From Rhinopithecimicrobium faecis (GTDB lineage: Bacteria; Bacteroidota; Bacteroidia; Sphingobacteriales; Sphingobacteriaceae): 64,000 bases of DNA. A model generated the notes under the pieces. That model made no database searches, was not told where the DNA came from, and worked only from the letters and a program-made list of their open reading frames with translations. The stretch's first letter is position 1. Each line of letters begins with the position of its first letter. The stretch spans positions 248,001 to 312,000 of the forward strand of contig JAGKSB010000001.1 in NCBI GenBank assembly GCA_017942165.1. Reading direction: 5' to 3'. The translations under genes were made by a program, and so were the position numbers. Of this stretch, positions 18,006 to 26,859 are shown one piece after another.

Positions 18006-18553
18006 AGTGATGCGCAAAAATCAGCAAAATTTGGCAAGATTGCATCTTTATCGGCAATAATAAATTCGGAGGAAACCATTTTCCAGTCGATATTTAAAGT
18101 TGCATCGTTATAAATCACCCCACACTCAGATTCTTTATTGTAAAAGTTATCGCATTTATAGAAAAATTCGGCTTCCTCAGAAAGTACGACAAAGCCATGT
18201 AAGAAACCACGAGGAATAAAAAGCTGTAAATTATTTTCTGCGGAAAGTTCGACCGCAACATGCTCCCCAAAAGTTGGAGACCCTGGACGTACATCTACGG
18301 CAACATCCAACACTGCCCCCTGAAGCACACGTACAAGCTTCGCCTGTGCATGCGCACCTGCTTGTGCATGCAAGCCCCTTAATACCCCTTTGGTAGAAAA
18401 GGATTGGTTATCTTGAACAAAACGGGTCGCGGTATTTGTGACCGCTTGAAAAGTTTGCTCGTTAAAACTTTCAAAGAAATATCCCCGCTTATCCCCAAGC
18501 TTTCGAGGCTCCAAAATAAAGCACCCCGATAATTTTGTTTCTGTACTATTCAT
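18002..18553 (-). CDS. rmlC: dTDP-4-dehydrorhamnose 3,5-epimerase
   Basis: This is a 183-residue cupin-fold epimerase. The signature FVQDNQSFSTKGVLRGLHAQ holds the catalytic histidine, and RVLQGAVLDVAVDVRPGSPTFGE follows. FIPRGFLHGFVVLSEEAEFFYKC contains the second conserved region with the active-site tyrosine. It epimerises C3 and C5 of the 4-keto intermediate made by RmlB and passes it to RmlD. It starts immediately after the rmlB stop with no spacer and overlaps rmlD by 4 bases. Confidence 0.96.
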   Translation of the reverse strand: MNSTETKLSGCFILEPRKLGDKRGYFFESFNEQTFQAVTNTATRFVQDNQSFSTKGVLRGLHAQAGAHAQAKLVRVLQGAVLDVAVDVRPGSPTFGEHVAVELSAENNLQLFIPRGFLHGFVVLSEEAEFFYKCDNFYNKESECGVIYNDATLNIDWKMVSSEFIIADKDAILPNFADFCASL

Positions 18554-19603
18554 CTATTTATACTGCGCACTATAGTATGCTTGGTAACTCCCTGAGGTAA
18601 CATGCTCCAACCATTCGGAGTTGCTTAAATACCAGTCGATCGTTAGGCATAAGCCCTCTTCAAAGGTTACCGAAGGATACCATCCTAATTCTTTATTTAT
18701 TTTATTAGCGTCAATGGCATAACGCAAGTCATGGCCTGGACGATCTTTTACGTAGGTAATTAACTTTTCTGAACTCCCCACCTCACGACCCAATTTCAAG
18801 TCCATCTGCCGACAAAGCTCTTTTACTAAATCTATATTCTGCCACTCATTAAAACCCCCAATATTATAGCTCTCTCCTAAATTCCCTTGATGAAAGACCA
18901 AGTCTATCGCCCTAGCATGATCTATGACATATAACCAATCACGCGTATACTTCCCATCACCATAGATTGGAAGAGGCTTATTATGAATAATATTATGAAT
19001 GCAAAGAGGGATTAATTTCTCAGGAAAATGGTTTGGCCCGTAGTTATTCGAACAATTTGTAATAACAATCGGTAAACCATAGGTGTCAGCATAGGCACGC
19101 ACAAAATGATCCGAAGAAGCCTTAGATGCTGAATAGGGAGAGTGCGGGTTGTAAGATGTATCCTCTGTAAAGAAACCGGTATCCCCCAAAGCGCCAAACA
19201 CCTCATCGGTACTTATATGATGGAATAGCTTCCCTTCAAAAGTATCCTTCCAGCATTCCTTAGCTGCATTCAACAGATTTACGGTGCCTATAACATTCGT
19301 CATCACGAACGTTAGTGGATTGCTAATAGAGCGGTCTACATGAGATTCCGCAGCCAAATGAATAACTCCATCTGGCATATATTTCGTGAAAATATCCTGC
19401 ACAGCAGCTGCATCTACAATATCTACTTTCTCAAAAGTGTAGTTTGCAGCAGATTCTATAGCTGTTAGATTCTCTAAATTACCGGCGTAAGTTAAAGCAT
19501 CAATATTGATAATTCTGTAATTCGGGTATTTTAAAACAAATTCTCGTACCACATGAGAACCAATAAAGCCCGCTCCCCCGGTAATTAAGATTGTCTTTGT
19601 CAT
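18554..19603 (-). CDS. rmlB: dTDP-glucose 4,6-dehydratase
   Basis: This 349-residue extended SDR enzyme turns dTDP-glucose into dTDP-4-keto-6-deoxyglucose. Visible motifs are GGAGFIGSHVVREF for NAD binding, LAAESHVDRSI, HISTDEVFG with the catalytic Thr-Asp-Glu triad, and YSASKASSDH with the Tyr/Lys pair. NNYGPNHFPEKLIPL and GDGKYTRDWLYV are the usual substrate-binding segments. It is first of the four rml genes and follows manC by 21 bases. The full set rmlBCDA means the cell can make dTDP-L-rhamnose from this locus alone. Confidence 0.96.
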   Translation of the reverse strand: MTKTILITGGAGFIGSHVVREFVLKYPNYRIINIDALTYAGNLENLTAIESAANYTFEKVDIVDAAAVQDIFTKYMPDGVIHLAAESHVDRSISNPLTFVMTNVIGTVNLLNAAKECWKDTFEGKLFHHISTDEVFGALGDTGFFTEDTSYNPHSPYSASKASSDHFVRAYADTYGLPIVITNCSNNYGPNHFPEKLIPLCIHNIIHNKPLPIYGDGKYTRDWLYVIDHARAIDLVFHQGNLGESYNIGGFNEWQNIDLVKELCRQMDLKLGREVGSSEKLITYVKDRPGHDLRYAIDANKINKELGWYPSVTFEEGLCLTIDWYLSNSEWLEHVTSGSYQAYYSAQYK

Positions 19604-19624
19604 GCGTAATAATTAAATTGAAAC

Positions 19625-20617
19625 TTATATTAATGGCGATTTATCTTTCTCCAAAGCTTCATATATATGCTTCACATCCTGCGCATTATCTTTATTTAAG
19701 ATTAATATCGCATCCTCTGTCTCCACAAAAATGGTGTTCTTCAACCCACAAAAAGCAAAGTGCTTTAAGGAATTTCCAATAACCATATTTCCATGCTCAT
19801 CCACCTTCTTGCCGGAACGTCTCAAGTAATCATAGAGTGATTCAAAAGAGCCCATATCATACCAGGTGAAATCTGAAGGAATAACTTTTATTTTATCGGA
19901 ACGCTCCATCACTGCGTAGTCAATGGATTTCGAAGGAATCTTCATGGATAAATCGTACTCCAACTTACCGTCCTCTGCCTTCTCAAAGGCCAAGCGTGCC
20001 GCAATATAAAGCTCCGGTTCATACTTCTTAAGCTCCGAAAGGTAGACCCCCGCTTTAAAACAGAATATCCCTGAGTTCCATAGAAAATTACCGATTTTTA
20101 AAAACCCTATAGCCGTGTCTTTATTAGGCTTCTCACGGAAAGAAAGAACATCATTGCCACTATATTCAATATATCCATAGCCTGTTTCAGGATGCGTAGG
20201 AGCAATCCCAAACGTGCAAATAAGATTCTGCTTAGCGAAATTTATACCTGTAGCTATCGTGGCTGCATAGCTGTCCCCAGCATCAATTAAATGATCGGAA
20301 GGTGTCACCAACAGGATATCATCTTTGGCATAAGAAAATGCAGCAAATGCAATAGCCGCGGCCGTGTTACGTGGCGTAGCTTCAGTAATTTTTCTAAAAT
20401 TATAGCCCGATAGATAAGCATCTGCTTGATCTATATTCTGCATAGACCCCACAAACATTAACTCATCCACTAAAGGAGAATTACGCTCAATAGTTAAACC
20501 AATCAATGATTTATCTTCAAAGATGCTTAGATATTGCTTTGGTTTTGCTTTACGTGAAAGGGGCCATAGGCGTGAACCTACACCACCAGACAATATTACG
20601 TTGACAGTCTTTTGCAT
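19625..20617 (-). CDS. manC: Mannose-1-phosphate guanylyltransferase
   Basis: This 330-residue nucleotidyltransferase makes GDP-mannose from GTP and mannose-1-phosphate. The pyrophosphorylase motif GGVGSRLWPLSRKAKPKQ is at the N-terminus. ATPRNTAAAIAFAA and VTPSDHLI follow, as does FREKPNKDTA. IPSDFTWYDMGSFESLYDY is the ManC/CpsB mannose-site segment. It lacks the C-terminal phosphomannose isomerase cupin, so it is the short, single-function form. No GDP-mannose dehydratase or ManB lies in the window, so those steps are elsewhere. It lies between a cytidylyltransferase-like gene (51 bases) and rmlB (21 bases). Confidence 0.92.
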   Translation of the reverse strand: MQKTVNVILSGGVGSRLWPLSRKAKPKQYLSIFEDKSLIGLTIERNSPLVDELMFVGSMQNIDQADAYLSGYNFRKITEATPRNTAAAIAFAAFSYAKDDILLVTPSDHLIDAGDSYAATIATGINFAKQNLICTFGIAPTHPETGYGYIEYSGNDVLSFREKPNKDTAIGFLKIGNFLWNSGIFCFKAGVYLSELKKYEPELYIAARLAFEKAEDGKLEYDLSMKIPSKSIDYAVMERSDKIKVIPSDFTWYDMGSFESLYDYLRRSGKKVDEHGNMVIGNSLKHFAFCGLKNTIFVETEDAILILNKDNAQDVKHIYEALEKDKSPLI

Positions 20618-20668
20618 GAATTTTCTTGCTATATTAAAATTTTTATATCTACGTGTTACACAATTAAA

Positions 20669-21100
20669 TTAGAGTGCTGTACTCTTACTATTTTCCTTAT
20701 CTGCGACTACTTTACGTAAGCCCGAACTTGAAAAACGGTGGTCACGACGATTGAAATATAATTCAATGCCCTTCTCTTCACAGTAATCTCTTCCTGTAAA
20801 TCGTTTTTCTTTATACTCTTCTCCTAAAATACGTACATCAATTTTAAAGGATTTTAAGATATCTTCTAAATCTTGTTCCGTAGCATAAGGAACGATTTCA
20901 TCAACAAATTTGCATCCCTTTAACTGAATATAACGCTCCACAACAGTCTGTGTAGGTCTATTTTTGTCTGGACGATCTAATGTTGGATCCGTCTGCAGAC
21001 CACAGATTAAATAATCACACTGACGCTTTGCATCCTCCAACATGGTTATATGACCTGCATGTAATAAATCAAATGCACTGAATGTAATACCTACTTTCAT
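20669..21100 (-). CDS. Cytidylyltransferase-family nucleotidyltransferase (TagD-like)
   Basis: This is a 143-residue alpha/beta nucleotidyltransferase. The N-terminal FDLLHAGHITMLEDAK contains the HxGH signature of glycerol-3-phosphate cytidylyltransferases and related enzymes. The C-terminal loop reads HRFSSSGLRKVV, in place of the RTxGISTT motif of true TagD, so the substrate need not be glycerol phosphate. It could activate a polyol phosphate or another phosphate for transfer to the polymer. It seems to be the first gene of the long minus-strand block, preceded by a 120-base gap with a -7 box at 21170-21177. Family is clear; substrate is unknown. Confidence 0.82.
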   Translation of the reverse strand: MKVGITFSAFDLLHAGHITMLEDAKRQCDYLICGLQTDPTLDRPDKNRPTQTVVERYIQLKGCKFVDEIVPYATEQDLEDILKSFKIDVRILGEEYKEKRFTGRDYCEEKGIELYFNRRDHRFSSSGLRKVVADKENSKSTAL

Positions 21101-21169
21101 ACTTTTATAATTTTAAGTTAAAAAAACTTCACATAAGTAAAGTTTTTAGTTAATAATCGATTAGTACAT

Positions 21170-21177
21170 CAAATTTA
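21170..21177 (-). promoter_or_regulatory. Putative -7 box for the polysaccharide block
   Basis: On the minus strand this reads TAAATTTG, an exact TAnnTTTG match, about 70 bases before the cytidylyltransferase start. No -33 TTG lies at the standard distance. The leader contains a small inverted repeat, AAAAACTT (21122-21129) with AAGTTTTT (21140-21147). This gap is the most likely promoter for the 3.9-21.1 kb block. Confidence 0.42.
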
Positions 21178-21220
21178 ACTTTAAAATATCAATTCATAAG
21201 CTACTATATATCTTTTTTTA

Positions 21221-21778
21221 TTAGGGCGTCAATAGAACATCCTGAAAAGATAAATCAACAGTTTTATCCTTATCTAGAAACAATAAAGCACATGCCCTAG
21301 CGTCCGATAAAGCCTCATGATGGTTTAACTCGATCTCCATCACTTGACAACAACTATTTAAACGTGCCGGCTTAAAGCCTTTATTCTTATATATTTTATA
21401 GGTGCAATCCCACATTTCTGGAAGACCTAATGCGCTGTAAGACATTCCGTATAACGACATTGTCTTTTTCAGCACATTGCGATCAAATAATTCATTATGT
21501 GCAACCATATGCTGCCCTTTTAATAAATGCTCAATCTGTGGAAAAAGTTCTAAAAAAGTTGGAGATTCTGCAGTATGCTTAGGCTTAATTCCGTGAACAC
21601 GTGTCGTCTGCCACATATACTGATTCTGCGGAGGTTGTATTAAAGAATAAAATTCATTCGTGATAATTCCCTGTTCTACAGTGACAATACCAATGGCACA
21701 AGCACTATTCTGATTTGCAGTTGCGGTCTCAAAATCGATCGCAGTAAAATTTCTATCACTATTCATATCCAAACACAT
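21221..21778 (-). CDS. DnaQ-like 3'-5' exonuclease (DEDDh)
   Basis: This is a single-domain exonuclease of the DEDD family, about 185 residues. The first acidic motif is AIDFETATAN (Asp-x-Glu). A second motif, HNELFDRNVL, follows near the middle, and HEALSDARACALLFL supplies the H-x4-D of the DEDDh type. It is small and lacks a polymerase or other domain. The start is uncertain. The longest frame begins with a GTG at 21784, inside a -7 box (TACCTTTG, 21791-21784). ATGs follow at 21778 and 21766, and only these fit a transcript from that promoter. It has no obvious role in polysaccharide synthesis and is probably a DNA repair bystander. Confidence 0.85.
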   Translation of the reverse strand: MCLDMNSDRNFTAIDFETATANQNSACAIGIVTVEQGIITNEFYSLIQPPQNQYMWQTTRVHGIKPKHTAESPTFLELFPQIEHLLKGQHMVAHNELFDRNVLKKTMSLYGMSYSALGLPEMWDCTYKIYKNKGFKPARLNSCCQVMEIELNHHEALSDARACALLFLDKDKTVDLSFQDVLLTP

Positions 21779-21783
21779 CTTCA

Positions 21784-21791
21784 CAAAGGTA
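21784..21791 (-). promoter_or_regulatory. Putative -7 box for the exonuclease gene
   Basis: On the minus strand this reads TACCTTTG. The first ATG of the exonuclease frame (21778) is only 5 bases past the box, so a transcript would have almost no leader. The alternative ATG at 21766 would leave a short leader. No standard -33 element was found. Confidence 0.4.
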
Positions 21792-21829
21792 ATTAAAAAA
21801 ATCCAACCCCTAGGGCTGCTCCAGGCAGC

Positions 21830-23215
21830 CTACTCCCCAATAGCGTAATAGTTAAAGCCTATTTCTTCCAATTGTGCACGATTCAAAAGCTTTCTACCAT
21901 CAAAGATAAAAGAGGGGCGTTTCATTTCCTGCTTAATACGTGCCCAATCGTAGCCCTTAAATTCATCCCATTCCGTAAGTACAGCAATAGCATGCGCCTC
22001 AGAGGTCGCCTCATAAGGATCGCTCACAACGCGTACAAGTCTGCGGTTTTCTGCTGAAGAACGTGTATTCAAATAATCTAAATCCGCGTATATGCGCTCT
22101 GCTGAAACTTTAGGATCATAAATGGTGATCTCCGCTTCTTCGGACAATAAATAATCCGCTACATAAATCGCTGCCGACTCCCGCGTATCATTTGTATCCT
22201 TTTTAAAAGCCCACCCCAAGAAAGCTATCTTCTTCCCAGAAACAGTGTTATATAAGGTTTGAATAATATTATCAGCAAATCGATGCTTCTGATGGTCATT
22301 CATTAAGATCACTTGATCCCAATAATCGGCCACCGCATGTAAGTTATATGAGCGTGCTATATAAACTAAGTTTAAGATATCCTTTTGAAAGCAGGAGCCC
22401 CCAAAGCCTACAGAAGCTTTTAAGAATTTAGGCCCTATACGAGAGTCTAAACCAATTGCCTTAGATACCTCATCCACATTCGCCCCCGTCTTTTCACAAA
22501 GCTCAGAAATAGAATTAATGGAAGAAACACGCTGAGCTAAAAAGGCATTAGCCGTTAATTTTGATAATTCTGAAGACCATAAGTTTGTTGTTAAAATACG
22601 CTCCTCAGGCACCCATTGAGCATAAATATCCACCAGCGCTTGAATCGCTTCTGCATTCTCGCCACCGATTAGTACACGATCGGGATTTAATAAATCCTCA
22701 ACGGCTGTACCTTCTGCTAAAAACTCTGGGTTTGAAAGAATATGAAAGTTAACCCCATTTCCGGTATTATCAAGAATAGACTTTAAGGCCGCTGCCGTAC
22801 GTACGGGAAGTGTGGATTTCTCCACGACAATCTTATCCGTCTTAGCAACCGCAGCAATCTGACGCGCACAAAGCTCAATAAACTTTAAGTCCGCAGCCAT
22901 ACCCTTTCCTTTACCATAGGTCTTAGTAGGGGTGTTTACAGAAATAAAAATCATATCCGCTTCCGCAATAGCTTTGTCCACATCCGTAGAAAAGAAAAGG
23001 TTGCGACCTCGTGCTTCAGCAACAATCTCCGCTAACCCCGGCTCGTAGACAGGAAGATTATTTAAATCACAATCATTCCATGCCGCAATACGTGCCTCAT
23101 TCATATCTACAATAGTAATTTCTATCTCTGGACATTGTTTAGCCACCACAGACATCGTTGGTCCCCCAACATAGCCCGCACCAATACAACAAATTTTTTC
23201 TATTTTTTTTGCCAT
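21830..23215 (-). CDS. ugd: UDP-glucose 6-dehydrogenase
   Basis: This is a 461-residue NAD-dependent dehydrogenase of the eukaryote-like UGDH branch. The N-terminal [14 protein letters not shown] replaces the bacterial GTGYVG form. [10 protein letters not shown] and [15 protein letters not shown] are UGDH signatures. The catalytic cysteine sits in [37 protein letters not shown] forms part of the C-terminal domain. The product UDP-glucuronate is a precursor for acidic polysaccharide and for UDP-xylose-type sugars. It has its own -7 box (23238-23245) and is divergent from murF. It is a second 6-dehydrogenase in the region, distinct from the WbpO-like one. Confidence 0.95.
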   Translation of the reverse strand: MAKKIEKICCIGAGYVGGPTMSVVAKQCPEIEITIVDMNEARIAAWNDCDLNNLPVYEPGLAEIVAEARGRNLFFSTDVDKAIAEADMIFISVNTPTKTYGKGKGMAADLKFIELCARQIAAVAKTDKIVVEKSTLPVRTAAALKSILDNTGNGVNFHILSNPEFLAEGTAVEDLLNPDRVLIGGENAEAIQALVDIYAQWVPEERILTTNLWSSELSKLTANAFLAQRVSSINSISELCEKTGANVDEVSKAIGLDSRIGPKFLKASVGFGGSCFQKDILNLVYIARSYNLHAVADYWDQVILMNDHQKHRFADNIIQTLYNTVSGKKIAFLGWAFKKDTNDTRESAAIYVADYLLSEEAEITIYDPKVSAERIYADLDYLNTRSSAENRRLVRVVSDPYEATSEAHAIAVLTEWDEFKGYDWARIKQEMKRPSFIFDGRKLLNRAQLEEIGFNYYAIGE

Positions 23216-23237
23216 CAGAACCCAATTTATTCTTTCT

Positions 23238-23245
23238 CAAAAGTA
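23238..23245 (-). promoter_or_regulatory. -7 box for ugd
   Basis: On the minus strand this reads TACTTTTG, 22 bases before the ATG at 23215. It faces the -7 box of murF across 27 bases. There is no clear -33 TTG. Confidence 0.5.
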
Positions 23246-23272
23246 ATAAATATAATTATCATATAAATAGCC

Positions 23273-23280
23273 TAAATTTG
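23273..23280 (+). promoter_or_regulatory. -7 box for murF
   Basis: This reads TAAATTTG on the plus strand, 31 bases before the murF ATG at 23312. A -33 TTG at standard spacing is not visible. Confidence 0.5.
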
Positions 23281-23311
23281 ACTTCATTACCCCTTAAAAG
23301 AAGATAAAGAT

Positions 23312-24610
23312 ATGTCAAATATTCTCTATTCCTTATTCAAGCAATATCCTATAATTTCTACCGACACGAGGAATATCCTCCCTAATAGTTTATTTTTTGC
23401 TCTTAAAGGGGCAAATTTCAATGGAAATGCGTTCGCAGAGCAGGCTTTGGCTGAGGGAGCGGCATACGCCATCATAGATGAGCCCTCCTATAAAAAGGAT
23501 GAACGCTATATATGCGTAGATGATGTCTTAGAAAGCCTTCAGCTACTTGGAAATACACACCGACGTCAGCTAAAAATACCTGTCATAGGAATCACAGGCA
23601 CCAATGGAAAGACGACGACAAAGGAACTCTTACATGCCGTGCTTGCGGAGAAATATAAGACCTACGCTACTAAAGGCAACTTAAACAACCATATCGGCGT
23701 TCCCCTAAGTTTATTAGCCATCGACGATCAGGTAGAAATTGCCATTATAGAAATGGGCGCCAACCACCAGCAGGAAATTGAATTCCTGTGTGCTATTGCG
23801 GAACCTACGCATGGGCTAATTTCAAATGTTGGAAAAGCACACTTAGAGGGCTTTGGCTCTTTTGAAGGCGTCAAAAAGACAAAAGGGGAGCTCTATGATT
23901 ACCTACAAGACCACCAAGGAACACTTTTTATCCAAGCTGACAACGCTCACCTACAGGAAATGGCGGCGCAACGTATTTTCAAAGAAACAGTAAAATATGG
24001 CTTCGCTGAAAATAATGATATCATTGGAAAACTAACCGTAGCGGACCCTCTACTTTCCATACAATGGCATAAACAGGGGGAAATGGAGTCTTATGATGTG
24101 CAAACTCAACTTACAGGCTCTTATAATACGGAAAATTTCCTAGCGGCGATCGCTGTAGGAACGCATTTTGGGCTATCTGCAGCGGAGATAAACGCGGGAA
24201 TAAGTGGATACAAGCCTACAAATAACCGCTCTCAAGTGCTTAAGACAGCAAAGAATACCGTGATCTGCGACTATTACAACGCCAATGCCAGCTCCATGGC
24301 CGCAGCACTAGATAATATCGACGTTATAAAAGCTGACCAGAAAGCAATTATCCTAGGGGATATGTTTGAGCTTGGCGAGGAGACCGCTGTAGAGCATGCC
24401 AAAGTGGTGAAAAGAGCACTAGCAATTCCTGCCTCCCGCATTATCTTTGTCGGACATGCCTTCTATCAGCAGCAGCAAGAAGGTGCTGAATTTTACCAAA
24501 CAACGGAGCAAGCCCTTGCCGCTCTAACGCAGCAACCGCTAACTGATACCATGATTTTATTGAAAGCTAGTAGAGGCATGAAATTTGAAAATTTAATAGC
24601 CGCCTGCTAA
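23312..24610 (+). CDS. murF: UDP-N-acetylmuramoyl-tripeptide--D-alanyl-D-alanine ligase
   Basis: This 432-residue cytoplasmic Mur ligase adds D-Ala-D-Ala to the UDP-MurNAc-tripeptide, the last cytosolic step of the peptidoglycan precursor. The N-terminal domain has TDTRNILPNSLFFALKG. The ATP-binding P-loop is GITGTNGKTTTKELLHAV. The central segment IIEMGANHQQEIEFL and LISNVGKAHLEGFGS are MurF signatures, and YYNANASSM in the C-terminal part matches the conserved DxYNANP-type segment. Length is normal. It is a single-gene unit here, divergent from ugd and ended by a strong hairpin. MurF is usually in the dcw cluster, but many Bacteroidota carry it apart. Confidence 0.95.
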   Translation: MSNILYSLFKQYPIISTDTRNILPNSLFFALKGANFNGNAFAEQALAEGAAYAIIDEPSYKKDERYICVDDVLESLQLLGNTHRRQLKIPVIGITGTNGKTTTKELLHAVLAEKYKTYATKGNLNNHIGVPLSLLAIDDQVEIAIIEMGANHQQEIEFLCAIAEPTHGLISNVGKAHLEGFGSFEGVKKTKGELYDYLQDHQGTLFIQADNAHLQEMAAQRIFKETVKYGFAENNDIIGKLTVADPLLSIQWHKQGEMESYDVQTQLTGSYNTENFLAAIAVGTHFGLSAAEINAGISGYKPTNNRSQVLKTAKNTVICDYYNANASSMAAALDNIDVIKADQKAIILGDMFELGEETAVEHAKVVKRALAIPASRIIFVGHAFYQQQQEGAEFYQTTEQALAALTQQPLTDTMILLKASRGMKFENLIAAC

Positions 24611-24632
24611 GTCGACAACTATAAAGCAACAG

Positions 24633-24664
24633 AAAAGCCCAGCTAATTCCTTAGCTGGGCTTTT
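24633..24664. terminator. Bidirectional terminator after murF
   Basis: A perfect 14-base inverted repeat (24633-24646 and 24651-24664) with a 4-base TTCC loop is followed by a T-run. It lies between the convergent murF (+) and rrf2-type (-) genes and can act in both directions. Confidence 0.92.
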
Positions 24665-24681
24665 TTATAAAAACACTAAAT

Positions 24682-25122
24682 TTATTCCGTCTCTAAGTTC
24701 AACTGCTTTTCTTTATTAATTAAATGCGCCACAGAGGTATCGTTTAAGATCTGTAGCATCGCATTACGCACATCGATAAAGGTATCTCGAATACCACATA
24801 CATGCTCTTGTGTACACTCATCGCAGGAGCGGTAAAAGTTTAAACTTACACAAGGAAGCAAAGCAATCGGCCCATCAATAAGACGCATGACCTGTGAAAG
24901 GTAAACATCCTCCGGCGCTTTATTGAGGCTATAGCCACCACCAGCACCTTTTTTAGAATATAAAATCCCGGCATTACGCATTTCCAAAAGAATCTGCTCA
25001 AGAAATTTCTTAGGAATATTCTCCTCTTCAGCGATTTTCACAATTTGCATAGGGTCCTTTCCGTAATTTCTTCCTAAAACCATCAGGGCCTTAATTGCAT
25101 ATTTTGTCTTTTTGGAAATCAT
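24682..25122 (-). CDS. Rrf2-family transcriptional regulator
   Basis: This 146-residue winged-helix regulator has the Rrf2 start (MISKKTKYAIKALMVLG), the recognition-helix segment IPKKFLEQILLEMRNAGIL and the wing SKKGAGGGYSL. Four cysteines lie in the C-terminal half, at 91, 100, 103 and 109. This is near where IscR/NsrR proteins hold an Fe-S cluster, but the spacing is different, so metal binding is plausible and not proven. No target is visible nearby. It has an upstream -7 box (TAAATTTG at 25148-25155). Iron-sulfur, redox or cysteine metabolism are the usual Rrf2 roles. Confidence 0.9.
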   Translation of the reverse strand: MISKKTKYAIKALMVLGRNYGKDPMQIVKIAEEENIPKKFLEQILLEMRNAGILYSKKGAGGGYSLNKAPEDVYLSQVMRLIDGPIALLPCVSLNFYRSCDECTQEHVCGIRDTFIDVRNAMLQILNDTSVAHLINKEKQLNLETE

Positions 25123-25147
25123 ATATTCTCTTTGCTTGTGTAAAATA

Positions 25148-25155
25148 CAAATTTA
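25148..25155 (-). promoter_or_regulatory. -7 box for the Rrf2 gene
   Basis: On the minus strand this reads TAAATTTG, 25 bases before the start codon at 25122. It lies just after the stop of the phosphatase gene. No -33 element was found at the usual distance. Confidence 0.45.
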
Positions 25156-25185
25156 ATAAAAAAAACTGATAGAAATATCCGTATA

Positions 25186-26829
25186 CTATTTGTCCAACAC
25201 TTCGACAATAGGAGTACCAATATTACCATTTGGCGCTGCAATATGCAGCAAGGAAGAGATCGTAGGTGCAATATCGGTGATATGGGTAACCTTATTCGTC
25301 GTTCCAGGCTTAATGCCCCAGCCCATAAACACCAAGGGGATATGCGCATCAAATCCCGACCAGGTACCATGTGTAGTACCCGTAGAACGTGGTGTCCCCG
25401 CATACCATTGCGGCTCTAAGATAAGCTGTATCGCCCCCGAACGCTTCGGGTTATAGCCATTAATAATCTGCTCACGCATAGTGGCCGGCACATTGATGGC
25501 GTTGTCAGAAGATAGATCAACGACATAAGCGACGCCATCTTCTAATTTTAATTTATCAATAATAGTCTTCTTTACTGCGGCGACATCTAACTTCAAGGAG
25601 TCGATCTTAGCATAGTTTAAATGAACTTGATAGTTCATCAATGAACGTACGAGCTTATCCGCGCCATAGGTATCTTTTAGTAAGGTATTGAGATCGCTAA
25701 GCACTTGTCTATTGTAGAAGTAACCGCCATTACCCTTCTGATCCATAAAATATCTGGAGTTATAGGAAGCCCCATGATCGGCCGATAAAAAGAAGGTGTA
25801 ATTTCCCTTTCCAATATTTTTATCTAAGTACTCAAAAAATTCCCCAAGCTCCTCGTCTAAGCGTAAATAGACATCTTCAATCTCCACCGATGATAGGGAG
25901 TAACGGTGCCCAATATAATCTGTTGCGGATAAGGAAACAGCTAGAAAATCCGTCGCCTTTGAAGGGTTATTCCCTAGTTTTTCGTTTTCTATGGCTGCTT
26001 TAGCTAAATCAAATGTGATGGTATTTCCCGCAGGGGTAGTCTTGATTAACTCATACCCGGCATCTTTCATTAATTCGGAAGTCTTACGCGGTAAGGTTGG
26101 AGACTTCTCACCAGGCCATTTCCCTTCGTAAACATTGTCATCAGCAATGGAAAGTTTATAAGATGACAGCTTATGAAGTGGCTTCCAATCTTGCTTTAGG
26201 TACTTATCAGCTAATTTCTTCTTGTTAAAGTCCGTTACCCATTGCGGCAGCTGCTCCATATAAAAGGTCGAAGACACGAAATCCCCAGATTTAGACTCAA
26301 ACCAATATGCGGCATCGGCAAAATGACCTGCTGGCAGGATGCCTCCACGATCTTTAATAGAGATCCCGATAACCTTAGACTGGAAGTTGGAAGCTAATTT
26401 CAACTGATCTGTCACCGTTGACACCAGTAAATTTCTTGGCGACTGCTTCCCCTCGACCTCATGGGTGCCAACACCGACTACATCATCATCTTGGGTACAG
26501 TACATATCTTCTCCTGTACGCTGATTAATCCAGTCATTGGCTGTAATTCCGTGAATAGCAGGCACGGAGCCCGTATAAATGGAGCTATGGCCAATAGCCG
26601 TATAGGTAGGGATATAATTGATATAGGTATTTTCACATGAAAAGCCTTCTCTTAACAGGCGTTTAAATCCATTATTACCGTAGCGCTCCGCAAAGCGGTA
26701 TAGGTAATCCCAGCGCATCTGATCGACCACCAAACCGACAACTAACTTAGGCTTCTCCGCCTGACTTTGCGTAAAAGCCTGCCCAGCAGTAGCGGATAGT
26801 AGGGCTAGTAAAACTAATTTTCTAATCAT
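25186..26829 (-). CDS. PafA-like alkaline phosphatase, secreted
   Basis: This is a 547-residue periplasmic phosphomonoesterase of the alkaline phosphatase superfamily. A Sec signal covers about residues 1-20. The metal site begins with GLVVDQMRWDYL. The nucleophile is a threonine (about T77) in PTYTAIGHSSIYTG, as in PafA, not serine as in PhoA. The asparagine that helps hold phosphate follows 21 residues later in ITANDW, and the Lys/Arg pair of PafA appears as SIKDRGGIL. LSADHGASYN near residue 365 and GTTHGTWSGFDAHIPLVFMG near the C-terminus supply further metal ligands. It follows uvrA by 30 bases on the same strand and is likely co-transcribed, although the functions are unrelated. It should scavenge phosphate from organic esters regardless of phosphate level. 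Confidence 0.9.
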   Translation of the reverse strand: MIRKLVLLALLSATAGQAFTQSQAEKPKLVVGLVVDQMRWDYLYRFAERYGNNGFKRLLREGFSCENTYINYIPTYTAIGHSSIYTGSVPAIHGITANDWINQRTGEDMYCTQDDDVVGVGTHEVEGKQSPRNLLVSTVTDQLKLASNFQSKVIGISIKDRGGILPAGHFADAAYWFESKSGDFVSSTFYMEQLPQWVTDFNKKKLADKYLKQDWKPLHKLSSYKLSIADDNVYEGKWPGEKSPTLPRKTSELMKDAGYELIKTTPAGNTITFDLAKAAIENEKLGNNPSKATDFLAVSLSATDYIGHRYSLSSVEIEDVYLRLDEELGEFFEYLDKNIGKGNYTFFLSADHGASYNSRYFMDQKGNGGYFYNRQVLSDLNTLLKDTYGADKLVRSLMNYQVHLNYAKIDSLKLDVAAVKKTIIDKLKLEDGVAYVVDLSSDNAINVPATMREQIINGYNPKRSGAIQLILEPQWYAGTPRSTGTTHGTWSGFDAHIPLVFMGWGIKPGTTNKVTHITDIAPTISSLLHIAAPNGNIGTPIVEVLDK

Positions 26830-26859
26830 ACTTTTATATATTTTGTGGATATCCTATTT

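Noticed and set aside
18554..21100. Separate LPS-core locus for the rml and manC genes
   Set aside because: They run without a terminator into the same minus-strand block as the exopolysaccharide genes, so I treat them as one locus. Shared use by other glycans remains possible.
25119..25403. 94-codon frame overlapping the phosphatase 3' end
   Set aside because: It is an alternate frame of the same strand over the conserved C-terminal metal site of the phosphatase, with no recognisable protein features.
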